Translations under genes and position numbers: made by a program
In this document: positions 1 through 6,364 of the stretch, one piece after another
Position numbering within the stretch: position 1 is the stretch's first letter
Layout: the number at the start of each line of letters is the position of its first letter
Notes under the pieces: generated by a model
What the model was told of the DNA's origin: nothing
Database searches by the model: none
The model's input: the letters and a program-made list of their open reading frames with translations, nothing else
From: a virus
IMG/VR virus record: IMGVR_UViG_3300025369_000049
Location: 1 to 27,711 of that record
Strand: one strand, 5' to 3'
DNA length: 27,711 bases

Positions 1-1
1 G

Positions 2-130
2 TTTCAACTGATTACAAATCTAGTGTTGATTGCTGCCATCATTTATTTGATTATGAATGATCACTACTGGTTTGCATTTTTTTTATTTTTGGGATTAAGA
101 GTTATGGGAGAGAAAGATGAAAACACCTGA
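2..130 (+). CDS. Small membrane protein, C-terminal part only
   Basis: An open frame runs in from the left edge and stops at TGA 128-130, giving 42 visible residues; the start lies outside the window. The residues are strongly hydrophobic: one segment (about residues 4-18, ITNLVLIAAIIYLIM) and a second (about 22-32, YWFAFFLFLGL) are separated by a short polar turn (NDH), and the protein ends in a charged tail (MGEKDENT). This looks like a helical hairpin in the membrane. It overlaps the next start (ATG 117) by 14 bases, as the following genes also do. I do not recognise a family. Small phage membrane proteins can be holins or superinfection-exclusion factors, but nothing here selects between them. 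Confidence 0.55.
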   Translation, partial: FQLITNLVLIAAIIYLIMNDHYWFAFFLFLGLRVMGEKDENT

Positions 131-314
131 AGACGAAGAGTTCGAGCGCATTGAAAAAGAATCAGGATGGCGCAAGCGGCAAATACAAGAACCGCGTTGG
201 AGAGAATGGTATGGGTTGCTCCCTGCTGACATGCAAGACCCAAGGACACACAACCTCGACTTCATTGATGGCGCCAGATGGGCAGAACAAATATTGAAGG
301 ACAGAAACACATGA
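117..314 (+). CDS. Small hypothetical protein, 65 residues
   Basis: This short, charged, soluble protein is rich in Glu, Arg and Trp (for example WRKRQIQEPRWREWYG near residues 18-33), with no signal peptide or membrane segment. The start ATG 117 is preceded by the purine-rich stretch GGGAGAGAAAG, which can serve as ribosome binding site. It overlaps the truncated membrane protein upstream, and its TGA stop overlaps the next ATG as ATGA. That tight packing supports it as a real gene. I do not recognise the family. Acidic small proteins at the head of phage replication blocks are often host-takeover factors, but this is only a guess from position. Confidence 0.6.
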   Translation: MKTPEDEEFERIEKESGWRKRQIQEPRWREWYGLLPADMQDPRTHNLDFIDGARWAEQILKDRNT

Positions 315-523
315 AAAAAACACAGGGCGGTAGACGCGAGGGTTCAGGACGCAAGAGAACACAACTCAATGAGCGTAGGGTGTGGACGTTGAGAGAGCGT
401 GGCTTGTCTTATCGAGCCATCGCCGAGGCCTTCCAAGTACCTACCCACATCATCCAATACTATTTCACACACATCGCACCAAAGGAGAATCCATATGGCA
501 ATGACGCCCGAAGCAAAAGTTAA
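311..523 (+). CDS. Small helix-turn-helix DNA-binding protein
   Basis: A 70-residue basic protein. The start is taken as ATG 311, which overlaps the previous stop as ATGA; a longer frame from 278 would run deep into that gene. Residues 1-18 are basic and glycine-rich (GGRREGSGRKR), a common phage N-terminal pattern. Residues about 23-52 fit a helix-turn-helix: a helix with TLRERGLS, then YRAIAEAFQVPTHIIQYYF, like the HTH of resolvases and transposase-type regulators. It may regulate the module or act as a small terminase-like DNA binder, but only DNA binding is supported. Its 3' end overlaps the VRR-NUC gene by 29 bases. Confidence 0.6.
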   Translation: MKKTQGGRREGSGRKRTQLNERRVWTLRERGLSYRAIAEAFQVPTHIIQYYFTHIAPKENPYGNDARSKS

Positions 524-791
524 AAAGAAAGTCAAGGAGTTGCTTGACACCATTGGCGTGTATCACTTCTCGCCCCCCGGTATGGGGCTTGGGCGTGCGG
601 GTATACCCGACATCATTGCGTGCCATCGAGGACGCTTCATAGCCATTGAATGCAAGGCCGGAGACAACCAACCGACTGCCCTACAATCGCGTGAACTGGA
701 GGCAATTACAAATGCAGGGGGACTTGCTTTTGTTGTTAGAGAATCAAACTTAGATAGACTAAAGGACTTGGTATGGATGCGAATGAATTAG
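495..791 (+). CDS. VRR-NUC domain nuclease
   Basis: A 98-residue PD-(D/E)xK nuclease of the VRR-NUC family, which in cells and phages acts on branched or flapped DNA, including Holliday junctions (family knowledge). Visible signature: GIPDII around residues 37-42, then RGRFIAIECKAG around 46-57, giving the catalytic D and ExK. A QSRELEAITNAGGLAFVV stretch follows, as in single-domain phage members. The start ATG 495 is chosen because AAAGGAG at 481-487 sits just upstream; an in-frame ATG at 399 would overlap the HTH gene much further. Its stop lies inside the next gene. In many phages this enzyme accompanies PolA and an SNF2 helicase, as here. Confidence 0.88.
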   Translation: MAMTPEAKVKKKVKELLDTIGVYHFSPPGMGLGRAGIPDIIACHRGRFIAIECKAGDNQPTALQSRELEAITNAGGLAFVVRESNLDRLKDLVWMRMN

Positions 792-1054
792 AAAAGGGCT
801 TTCAAAAGCTCGTGCAAGATATGCCCGACGAAACTAAAGAGCATTTTAAAAATGTGATTGTTGCTCTCTTGGCTTGCTATCTTGAGGATGGCCCGAGCTG
901 TGTGATACTCATGGGCAAAGAAGGTGGGGATGAGTTGGGCTTTATAACGATCAACGCAAACGTCATGGACGCACACAACTTGGTTGCCAAAGGTTTTGAC
1001 GCATCAAACAAATTTAACATGGCGGATGCACCGCCAAAGGAACAATACAATTGA
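773..1054 (+). CDS. Hypothetical protein between VRR-NUC and DNA polymerase
   Basis: A 93-residue acidic protein starting at ATG 773, with AAAGGA just upstream; it overlaps the VRR-NUC stop by 19 bases. The N-terminal half is predicted helical (LEKGFQKLVQDMPDETKEHF, then VIVALLACYLED), followed by a more beta-like stretch (CVILMGKEG, LGFITINA). No catalytic motif or membrane span is evident. Its TGA is shared with the TTG start of the polymerase, so the two are likely translated together. I do not recognise the family. A small polymerase partner or modulator is possible from position only. Confidence 0.6.
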   Translation: MDANELEKGFQKLVQDMPDETKEHFKNVIVALLACYLEDGPSCVILMGKEGGDELGFITINANVMDAHNLVAKGFDASNKFNMADAPPKEQYN

Positions 1055-3015
1055 AACCATATGACCGCATATTAACGATCGACTTCGAGACACGGTGGGA
1101 CAAGAAGAACTACACGCTCTCCAAGATGACCACCGAGGAGTACATACGAGATGAGAGATTCAAAGCGTTCGGAGTTTGCGTTCATGAATATGGAAGCGAC
1201 GACCCAATTGAATGGTTTAGCGGACCAGAATTACCTGAACTCTTTTCAAGTATCGACTGGGGACGAACCGCAGTCCTTGCTCATAACGCACAGTTTGACG
1301 TCGCTATACTCGAGTGGGTATATGGCGCCCGACCCTGCTTCATTTTCGATACGCTGTCAATGGCGAGAGCTTTGCGTGGCGTGGAGGTTGGTAATTCCCT
1401 CGCGAAACTTGCCAGTGACTTTGGGCTGCCCCCAAAAGGGGCGGCTGTTCATGATACTGATGGGCTGGTCGAACTCTCCGAAGAGGTCGAACGAGAACTC
1501 GCTGAGTACTGCAAACATGATGTGTATTTGTGCGAGGAGATACTTACGCGACTTGCGCAACGTTACCCAGTATCAGAGTTAAAGCTCATCGACATGACTT
1601 TGAAGATGTATACACGCCCGACGTTAATACTCGATCCACTCATGTTATCCAACGCAATTGAAGAAGAAAGAACATCACGTGAAGCTCTATTACAGAAACT
1701 CGGCGTTGAAGAGGTTGAACTTGCGTCGAACCCAAAGTTTGCTGAACAGTTACAAAAGCTCGGTGTGGTTCCCCCGAGTAAAGTATCTAAAACTACCGGG
1801 AAGCAAACGCTTGCGCTTGCTAAAAACGATGCCCTCTTCCAGACGTTGCTTAACGGTGAACGTGAAGACGTTGCCCTTTTATGTGAAGCGCGTTTACGCG
1901 TTAAGTCAACGACAGAACGCACGCGAGCGCAGAGGTTCTTGGATATCAGTCAGCGAGGTAGTCTTCCGGTTCCGCTCTCGTATTACGGCGCGAAAAGTGG
2001 ACGCTGGTCGGCAGCAAAAGGCTCGGCCATCAACATGCAAAACCTCAAGCGTGGCTCATTCCTACGCAAAGCGATTATGGCTCCCGAAGGGTATCAGCTT
2101 GTGGTCGGCGATCTCTCGCAGATTGAACCGCGTGTCCTCGCGTGGCTATCAGATTACACTGAGATGCTCAACATCTTCAGGGCAGGCGGTGATCCTTACG
2201 CCGCTTTTGGCGCGCAGATGTTTAACATTCCCAATCTCACTAAGGAAAGCCATCCCGATCTACGGCAGTCTGCGAAAAGCGCACTCTTGGGTTGCGGGTA
2301 CGGCCTCGGGTGGGCATCGTTCGCATCACAATTGTTGGTTGGATTCCTCGGCGCTCCCCCTGTTCGCTATGAGAAAGCCTTTGCCAAGACGTTAGGGGTT
2401 GACACGGAATACATCGAGAGATTCTTGGAGTGGGATGAGAACGCCAAACGTTTGGAAGAAATACCACACACCTGTAGCGATCAGGAGCTGTTGGTGCACG
2501 CTGTTGCAGCCAAGAAGATCATCGACATTTATCGTAGCACCGCGTATCAGGTTGCCTCATTTTGGGAGATGTGCTCGGGGCTTTTGGAGAAGTCGTTGTA
2601 TGGTGGCGAAGAGCGTCAGTACAAGTGCTTGACATTTCGCAAGGAAGAAATACAATTACCCAACGGCATGAAATTGCTGTACCCCGATTTAAGAATTATT
2701 CAAGATGATAAAGGTAGGAGCCAGTACGTGTACGGGCCAGACGCTACCAAGCTGTATGCAGGAAAGATAACGAACAATGTCACACAGGCACTTGCACGCA
2801 TTGTGATGACAGACGGAATGCTCAGAGTATCCAAAAGATACTTCATAGCAGGTACGGTGCACGACGAGCTAATCGCCGTCGTGCCAGATGCTGAGGTGGA
2901 TGAAGCCAAGACTTGGGTCTTGGAGCAAATGACTATGGCGCCGCGCTACATGCCGGGTATACCCTTGGATGCCGATGGGGGTGCGCACCGTAGATATGGG
3001 TTAGCTAAAAATTAA
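1051..3015 (+). CDS. Family A DNA polymerase with 3'-5' exonuclease
   Basis: A 654-residue replicative polymerase of the Pol I/T7 type. The proofreading domain is complete: exo I DFET (11-14), exo II HNAQFD (78-83) and exo III YCKHD (153-157). Polymerase motif A is DLSQIEPR (354-361), motif B runs R405-K409-L413-G414-Y417-G418, and motif C is HDE (604-606). There is no 5' nuclease domain, as is usual for phages. The residue aligned with E. coli Phe762 is Leu413. It starts with TTG 1051, overlapping the previous stop (TTGA). It should copy the phage genome together with the primase-helicase at 7788 and the ssDNA-binding protein at 6362. Confidence 0.96.
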   Translation: MKPYDRILTIDFETRWDKKNYTLSKMTTEEYIRDERFKAFGVCVHEYGSDDPIEWFSGPELPELFSSIDWGRTAVLAHNAQFDVAILEWVYGARPCFIFDTLSMARALRGVEVGNSLAKLASDFGLPPKGAAVHDTDGLVELSEEVERELAEYCKHDVYLCEEILTRLAQRYPVSELKLIDMTLKMYTRPTLILDPLMLSNAIEEERTSREALLQKLGVEEVELASNPKFAEQLQKLGVVPPSKVSKTTGKQTLALAKNDALFQTLLNGEREDVALLCEARLRVKSTTERTRAQRFLDISQRGSLPVPLSYYGAKSGRWSAAKGSAINMQNLKRGSFLRKAIMAPEGYQLVVGDLSQIEPRVLAWLSDYTEMLNIFRAGGDPYAAFGAQMFNIPNLTKESHPDLRQSAKSALLGCGYGLGWASFASQLLVGFLGAPPVRYEKAFAKTLGVDTEYIERFLEWDENAKRLEEIPHTCSDQELLVHAVAAKKIIDIYRSTAYQVASFWEMCSGLLEKSLYGGEERQYKCLTFRKEEIQLPNGMKLLYPDLRIIQDDKGRSQYVYGPDATKLYAGKITNNVTQALARIVMTDGMLRVSKRYFIAGTVHDELIAVVPDAEVDEAKTWVLEQMTMAPRYMPGIPLDADGGAHRRYGLAKN

Positions 3016-3037
3016 AACGAAAGAGAGAAACAAATGG
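3015..3037 (+). repeat. Repeated translation leader, copy 1
   Basis: A 23-base sequence, beginning AAACGAAAGAGAGAAACAAA and running into the start codon of the metallopeptidase gene, is identical to 5921-5943. It has a GAGAG core about nine bases before ATG and no full AGGAGG, so it probably acts as a purine-rich ribosome binding site. Confidence 0.75.
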
Positions 3038-3342
3038 TAGAACAATTACCACGCAAAATTAAAGTTGGTACAAAGTGGTACTCGGTCGAAGTGGTTGAAG
3101 CGCTTCTTGATAAAGGCGAGATGGGTAGGGTTAACTATCCTGAGCAAAAGATCAAGATTGGCGCCAAGAGTAATTTGACTGGCAAGAAGTACAACAAGGA
3201 CCAAATCAAGGAGACGTTTTGGCATGAACTTGTGCACACTATTCTTGTTGACATGGGCGAATATAAACTCAATCGACGAGAAGATTTTGTAGAAGAATTT
3301 GCTAGGCGTTTATCAAAAGCCATTCAATCAGCGAGATTCTAA
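3034..3342 (+). CDS. Small HExxH metallopeptidase (ImmA/IrrE- or SprT-like fold)
   Basis: A 102-residue predicted zinc peptidase. The motif is HELVH (64-68) in a helix (TFWHELVHTILVDMG), and Glu87/Glu88 in the following helix (DFVEEFARRL) is the likely third ligand, giving a gluzincin-like layout. The N-terminal half is a beta-type scaffold (KIKVGTKWYSVEV, KIKIGAKS). Small phage proteins of this plan are commonly annotated as ImmA/IrrE-like; in ICEBs1, ImmA cleaves a repressor (established), but no such target is known here. It starts at ATG 3034 after the repeated leader, 18 bases past the polymerase stop, and its TAA overlaps the next gene as TAATG. Its place between polymerase and nuclease suggests a role during replication. 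Confidence 0.8.
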   Translation: MVEQLPRKIKVGTKWYSVEVVEALLDKGEMGRVNYPEQKIKIGAKSNLTGKKYNKDQIKETFWHELVHTILVDMGEYKLNRREDFVEEFARRLSKAIQSARF

Positions 3343-4004
3343 TGAAAGTAACATGGTCACACAGCTCCCTCAAAGAATATGAGGGATGCCCCCGCCGATA
3401 CCACGAGGTCAAGGTACTCAAGAAATTTCCATTCAAAGATACCGAAGCCACGTTGTACGGCAAAGAGTTCCACAAAGCAGCAGAAGATTACATCAAGGAA
3501 GGCAAAGACTTACCCGAAGCATTCATGTATGCACAAGGCGCGCTAGACGCTTTGAACAAAAAGGAAGGGCGCAAACTGTGTGAGTATCAGATGGCGTTGA
3601 ACATTGATCTTAAACCAACCGGTTGGTTCTCAGAAGATGTGTGGGTTCGTGGAGTTGCTGACTTGCTTATAGTTGACGACGATAACTTAACTGCTTGGGT
3701 CGTGGACTATAAGACAGGTAACAACAAGTACCCAGATCGGGAGCAACTCAAACTCATGTCACTCATGGTGTTTGCACATATGCCCCACATTCGGAAGATC
3801 AACTCGGCTTTGTTGTTTGTGGTCAAGGAAGACTTTGTAAAGCACAGCATGACTGTGGAGCAAACTTCCAGTGAGTGGTGGCAATACAGACAGCGCATCG
3901 CTAGAATTGAAGAAGCCCATGCAACAGGCACGTGGAATCCAAAATCATCTGCGCTGTGCCCGTGGTGTCCGGTGACTACTTGTGAATTTCATCCAAAACA
4001 TTAA
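3342..4004 (+). CDS. Cas4/RecB-like PD-(D/E)xK nuclease with four-Cys cluster
   Basis: A 220-residue nuclease of the RecB/Cas4/AddB C-terminal type. Visible core: LYGKEFHKAAE with His44, GVADLL with Asp107, and VDYKTG with Asp122 and Lys124, followed by Gln135 (REQLKLM). Cys16 near the start (GCPRRY) and Cys206, Cys209 and Cys214 near the end (CPWCPVTTC) match the split cysteine set that holds a 4Fe-4S cluster in Cas4 and AddB. The family degrades DNA ends exonucleolytically. No cas1 or cas2 is nearby, so a CRISPR role is unlikely; recombination, end processing or host DNA breakdown fits. The start overlaps the previous stop (TAATG). It resembles the DUF2800-type nucleases of siphophage replication modules. 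Confidence 0.9.
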   Translation: MKVTWSHSSLKEYEGCPRRYHEVKVLKKFPFKDTEATLYGKEFHKAAEDYIKEGKDLPEAFMYAQGALDALNKKEGRKLCEYQMALNIDLKPTGWFSEDVWVRGVADLLIVDDDNLTAWVVDYKTGNNKYPDREQLKLMSLMVFAHMPHIRKINSALLFVVKEDFVKHSMTVEQTSSEWWQYRQRIARIEEAHATGTWNPKSSALCPWCPVTTCEFHPKH

Positions 4005-4013
4005 GGAGTAAAT

Positions 4014-4295
4014 ATGGCAACCAAACGTAAGTCAAGCGCAGAAAAGATTGCGTACAACGAGAAGTATGAATCAAGTCCTAAAGAAATTAAGAAGCGTGAG
4101 GAAAGAAACAAAGCCCGCGCTCTTGAGATGAGACTTGGCAAAGTCAAGAAGGGAGATCAGAAGGAAGTCGATCACATCAAGATGCTTGACGCCGGTGGCA
4201 AGAACGTTGCCAAGAACTTGCGGGTAGTACCCAAGAGTGTTAATCGAAGTTGGCGTGATGAACACGGCAACATCTACGGCAAGAACAAGAAGTAA
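4014..4295 (+). CDS. Small HNH-type endonuclease
   Basis: A 93-residue very basic protein. The first half is a charged helix rich in Lys, Glu and Arg. The C-terminal half carries the HNH pattern: VDHIKMLDAGGKNVAKNLRV (about residues 52-71), followed by NRS (about 77-79). The DH, NL and terminal N positions are the expected beta-beta-alpha metal residues. The flanking CxxC pairs of many phage HNH proteins are absent. The start ATG 4014 has AAGGAG about five bases upstream. Possible roles are nicking during packaging or recombination, or a free-standing homing enzyme; its position inside a replication operon does not decide this. Confidence 0.72.
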   Translation: MATKRKSSAEKIAYNEKYESSPKEIKKREERNKARALEMRLGKVKKGDQKEVDHIKMLDAGGKNVAKNLRVVPKSVNRSWRDEHGNIYGKNKK

Positions 4296-4310
4296 GAGAG
4301 AAGCAAATGG
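4294..4310 (+). repeat. Repeated translation leader, diverged copy
   Basis: The 17 bases AAGAGAGAAGCAAATGG match the 3' end of the leader at 3015-3037 and 5921-5943 at 16 of 17 positions, ending in the start codon of the helicase gene. It supplies the probable ribosome binding site. Confidence 0.6.
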
Positions 4311-5878
4311 AAATTGTAGAAAACAAAGCGCTGTTATTTAAAACACGCAACCCTGAGAAGTATGGCGTTATACCGAAGCACAAGGTATTTGAAGATGAAG
4401 ATGGCTACAAGGTAGCCGTCTACTGGGGACTTGAAGAAGCACGCGTGCTCAAGAACTTGGGCGTTAAGAACGTGCCGTCCCCCATCAAGCGCAACTACAC
4501 ATGGCCCGGTCGCTTCACGCCCATGCAACACCAGATCGAGACGTCATCGTTCTTGACTCTACATCGCAGAGCCTTTGTGTTCTCAGAGCCCGGTACTGGC
4601 AAGACGCTATCTGCTTTGTGGGCAGCCGACTATCTGATGAACATCGGGCACGTGCGTAGGTGTTTGATTCTTTGCCCGCTCTCCATCATGACCTCGGCGT
4701 GGCTATCAGACTTGAACAACAGTATCATCCATCGCTCTGCCATTGTCGCGCACCATCCGCAGGCTACCCGCAGGATTGAGATGATCCAACAGAATTATGA
4801 GTTTGTAATCACCAACTACGATGGTTTGAACTTGGTTGCAAATGAGATTAACAACAACGGCCAGTTTGATCTTGTTATTGTTGACGAAGCAAACGCGTAC
4901 AAGACAGTGACCACCAAGCGTTGGAAGGCACTCAAGTCAATCATTCACCCCAACACGCACCTATGGATGATGACCGGTACGCCTGCGTCCCAGTCTCCTG
5001 TGGATGCCTACGGCCTTGCCAAGCTCGTCAATCCAACCAACGTTCCCATGTTCTACACAGGATGGAGAGACATGGTTATGAACAAAGTCACGATGTACAA
5101 GTGGGCGCCCAAGCCCGAAGCAAAAGACTTGGTGCACGAAGCCCTGCAACCTGCGATCAGGTTTACCAAAGATCAATGCTTGGACTTGCCTCCCGTGATT
5201 ACCATGACGCGCGAGGTACCACTTACACCACAACAAGCCAAGTACTACAACCTGCTCAAAGATCAAATGCTTGTACAAGCGGCAGGGGAAACCATTAGCG
5301 CCGTTAATGCGGCGGCATCTGTATCCAAGTTATTACAGATCAGTTGCGGTGCAGCATACACCGATGACAAAGAGATCGTTGAGTTTGACGCCACGCCAAG
5401 ACTCAATGTGCTTGAAGAAATATTGGAAGAGACTAATCGTAAAGTAATAGTTTTTGCTATGTTCCGATCAGTTATTGATTCAATATACAACCATTTACTT
5501 AAGCACAACATAAGTGTTGATTTCATCAACGGCGCAGTTAGCCCAACAAAACGCTCGGATATTATTCGCAGGTTTCAGAATGAAGATAGCCCCCGCGTAC
5601 TGGTTATGCAACCGCAAGCAACGGCACATGGAATAACCTTGACAAGAGCTGACACCGTGGTATTCTACGGACCCCTGATGAGCGTAGAGCAGTACACGCA
5701 AGCGATCGCAAGGGCTGACCGCAAGGGACAGAACTCAGACAAGGTAACTGTTGTACATATTCAAGGCTCACCCATTGAGAAGAAAATGTTCAAGGCCTTG
5801 GAGAGTAGGGTGAGTGATAACCACTTAATCACTCAAATGTTTGAAAACGAAATCAGTATAAATAAGGAGTTGCAATGA
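4307..5878 (+). CDS. SNF2-type superfamily 2 helicase/translocase
   Basis: A 523-residue SF2 ATPase. In order: a Q-motif-like MQHQ (73-76), Walker A EPGTGKT (94-100), Walker B DEAN (193-196), motif III TGTPA (223-227), and a second RecA-like lobe with VIVFAMF (380-386), VLVMQPQATAHGITLTRAD (431-449) and motif VI QAIARADRKGQ (465-475). The KGQ ending of motif VI and the linker layout fit SNF2 proteins rather than DEAD-box helicases. Phage members translocate on duplex or branched DNA and are often linked with VRR-NUC, PolA and a Cas4-like nuclease, all present here. The start ATG 4307 follows the repeated GAGAG leader. Remodelling of recombination intermediates or displacing bound proteins is the likely job. 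Confidence 0.92.
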   Translation: MEIVENKALLFKTRNPEKYGVIPKHKVFEDEDGYKVAVYWGLEEARVLKNLGVKNVPSPIKRNYTWPGRFTPMQHQIETSSFLTLHRRAFVFSEPGTGKTLSALWAADYLMNIGHVRRCLILCPLSIMTSAWLSDLNNSIIHRSAIVAHHPQATRRIEMIQQNYEFVITNYDGLNLVANEINNNGQFDLVIVDEANAYKTVTTKRWKALKSIIHPNTHLWMMTGTPASQSPVDAYGLAKLVNPTNVPMFYTGWRDMVMNKVTMYKWAPKPEAKDLVHEALQPAIRFTKDQCLDLPPVITMTREVPLTPQQAKYYNLLKDQMLVQAAGETISAVNAAASVSKLLQISCGAAYTDDKEIVEFDATPRLNVLEEILEETNRKVIVFAMFRSVIDSIYNHLLKHNISVDFINGAVSPTKRSDIIRRFQNEDSPRVLVMQPQATAHGITLTRADTVVFYGPLMSVEQYTQAIARADRKGQNSDKVTVVHIQGSPIEKKMFKALESRVSDNHLITQMFENEISINKELQ

Positions 5879-5883
5879 AATAA
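5864..5883 (+). other. Two-codon mini-ORF with strong ribosome binding site
   Basis: AAGGAG (5864-5869), formed by the last helicase codons, stands five bases before ATG AAA TAA (5875-5883), an M-K-stop frame overlapping the helicase stop. It could be a remnant of a lost gene start, a re-initiation site, or a minigene like lambda bar. No function is shown by the sequence. Confidence 0.35.
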
Positions 5884-5897
5884 ATAACTGCTACAAT
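5870..5897 (+). promoter_or_regulatory. Candidate sigma70-type promoter
   Basis: TTGCAA (5870-5875, 4 of 6 to the -35 consensus) and TACAAT (5892-5897, 5 of 6 to the -10 consensus) are separated by 16 bases. The site lies at the only sizeable gap in the right-pointing arm, 43 bases before the next start, so it could start transcription of the 5940-10733 block. A TTGACA at 5907-5912 has no matching -10. Confidence 0.35.
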
Positions 5898-5920
5898 GTC
5901 TAACCCTTGACAACATAAAT

Positions 5921-5943
5921 AAACGAAAGAGAGAAACAAATGG
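5921..5943 (+). repeat. Repeated translation leader, copy 2
   Basis: These 23 bases are identical to 3015-3037, including the ATG of the following gene and the next G. The GAGAG core again lies about nine bases before the start codon. Confidence 0.75.
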
Positions 5944-6350
5944 AAGTCGAAACAGAAACTGTACCACTTGAAAAATTAGTTAAGATTTATCGCAAGATAA
6001 AAGAAAGAGTCGACACTCTTACCAAAGAGTACGACACGCAACTTGAAGAACTCAAAGCACAACAAGAGGAAATTAAGTTTGCGCTCAAAGACATGATGAA
6101 GTCCGGCGGGGTTTCATCATTAAAGACTGCCTACGGCACTGTCAGTTTGATTAACAAGACCAAGTATTCAACGAACGATTGGGATTCATTCAAGACCTTT
6201 GTGGTCGAGAACCACGCAGTCGATCTGTTGGAGAAGCGTATTGCCCAATCTAACATGGCGCAGTTCCTTGCAGAAAATCCCGGTGCAGTTCCCCCGGGCT
6301 TAAACTCCATCACGGAGTACGAGATTCGTATCACAAAACCATCAAACTGA
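5940..6350 (+). CDS. Coiled-coil phage protein of unknown role
   Basis: A 136-residue protein. Residues about 9-55 form a charged coiled coil (LEKLVKIYRKIKERVDTL, then EYDTQLEELKAQQEEIKFAL). A beta stretch follows (SSLKTAYGTVSLINKTKYS, about 59-77) and then a helical part beginning DWDSFKTFVVENHAVDLLEKR. This coil plus (K/T)(T)AYGT plus DWDxF plan recurs in small proteins encoded beside SSB and polymerase in T7-like and other phages; it faintly recalls Gam/Gp157-type proteins, but I would not assign that name. It starts at ATG 5940 after the repeated leader and precedes the ssDNA-binding protein by 11 bases, which suggests a DNA-end or ssDNA-related task. Confidence 0.7.
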   Translation: MEVETETVPLEKLVKIYRKIKERVDTLTKEYDTQLEELKAQQEEIKFALKDMMKSGGVSSLKTAYGTVSLINKTKYSTNDWDSFKTFVVENHAVDLLEKRIAQSNMAQFLAENPGAVPPGLNSITEYEIRITKPSN

Positions 6351-6353
6351 AAG

Positions 6354-6364
6354 CATGTCACATG
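6354..6364. promoter_or_regulatory. Palindrome covering the SSB start codon
   Basis: CATGT-C-ACATG is a perfect 5-bp inverted repeat around one base, and it contains the ATG (6362) of the ssDNA-binding protein gene. No clear Shine-Dalgarno sequence precedes that start. It might act in translational control, but an 11-base palindrome can arise by chance. Confidence 0.25.

Noticed and set aside
399-494. Longer N-terminus of the VRR-NUC protein from ATG 399.
   Set aside because: It would overlap the HTH gene by 125 bases, the extension has unlikely Ser/Pro/His composition, and ATG 495 has a strong AAAGGAG.
1658-2395. A 245-codon open frame on the + strand inside the polymerase gene.
   Set aside because: It lies in another frame of a gene with all catalytic motifs intact, and its translation is Arg/Ser-rich and without recognisable structure.
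3342-4004. Cas4-like protein as part of a CRISPR system.
   Set aside because: No cas1, cas2, effector genes or repeat-spacer array in the window; the replication context explains it better.
5907-5912. Perfect TTGACA -35 box before the coiled-coil gene.
   Set aside because: No -10-like hexamer lies 16 to 18 bases downstream; that region is the purine-rich leader.
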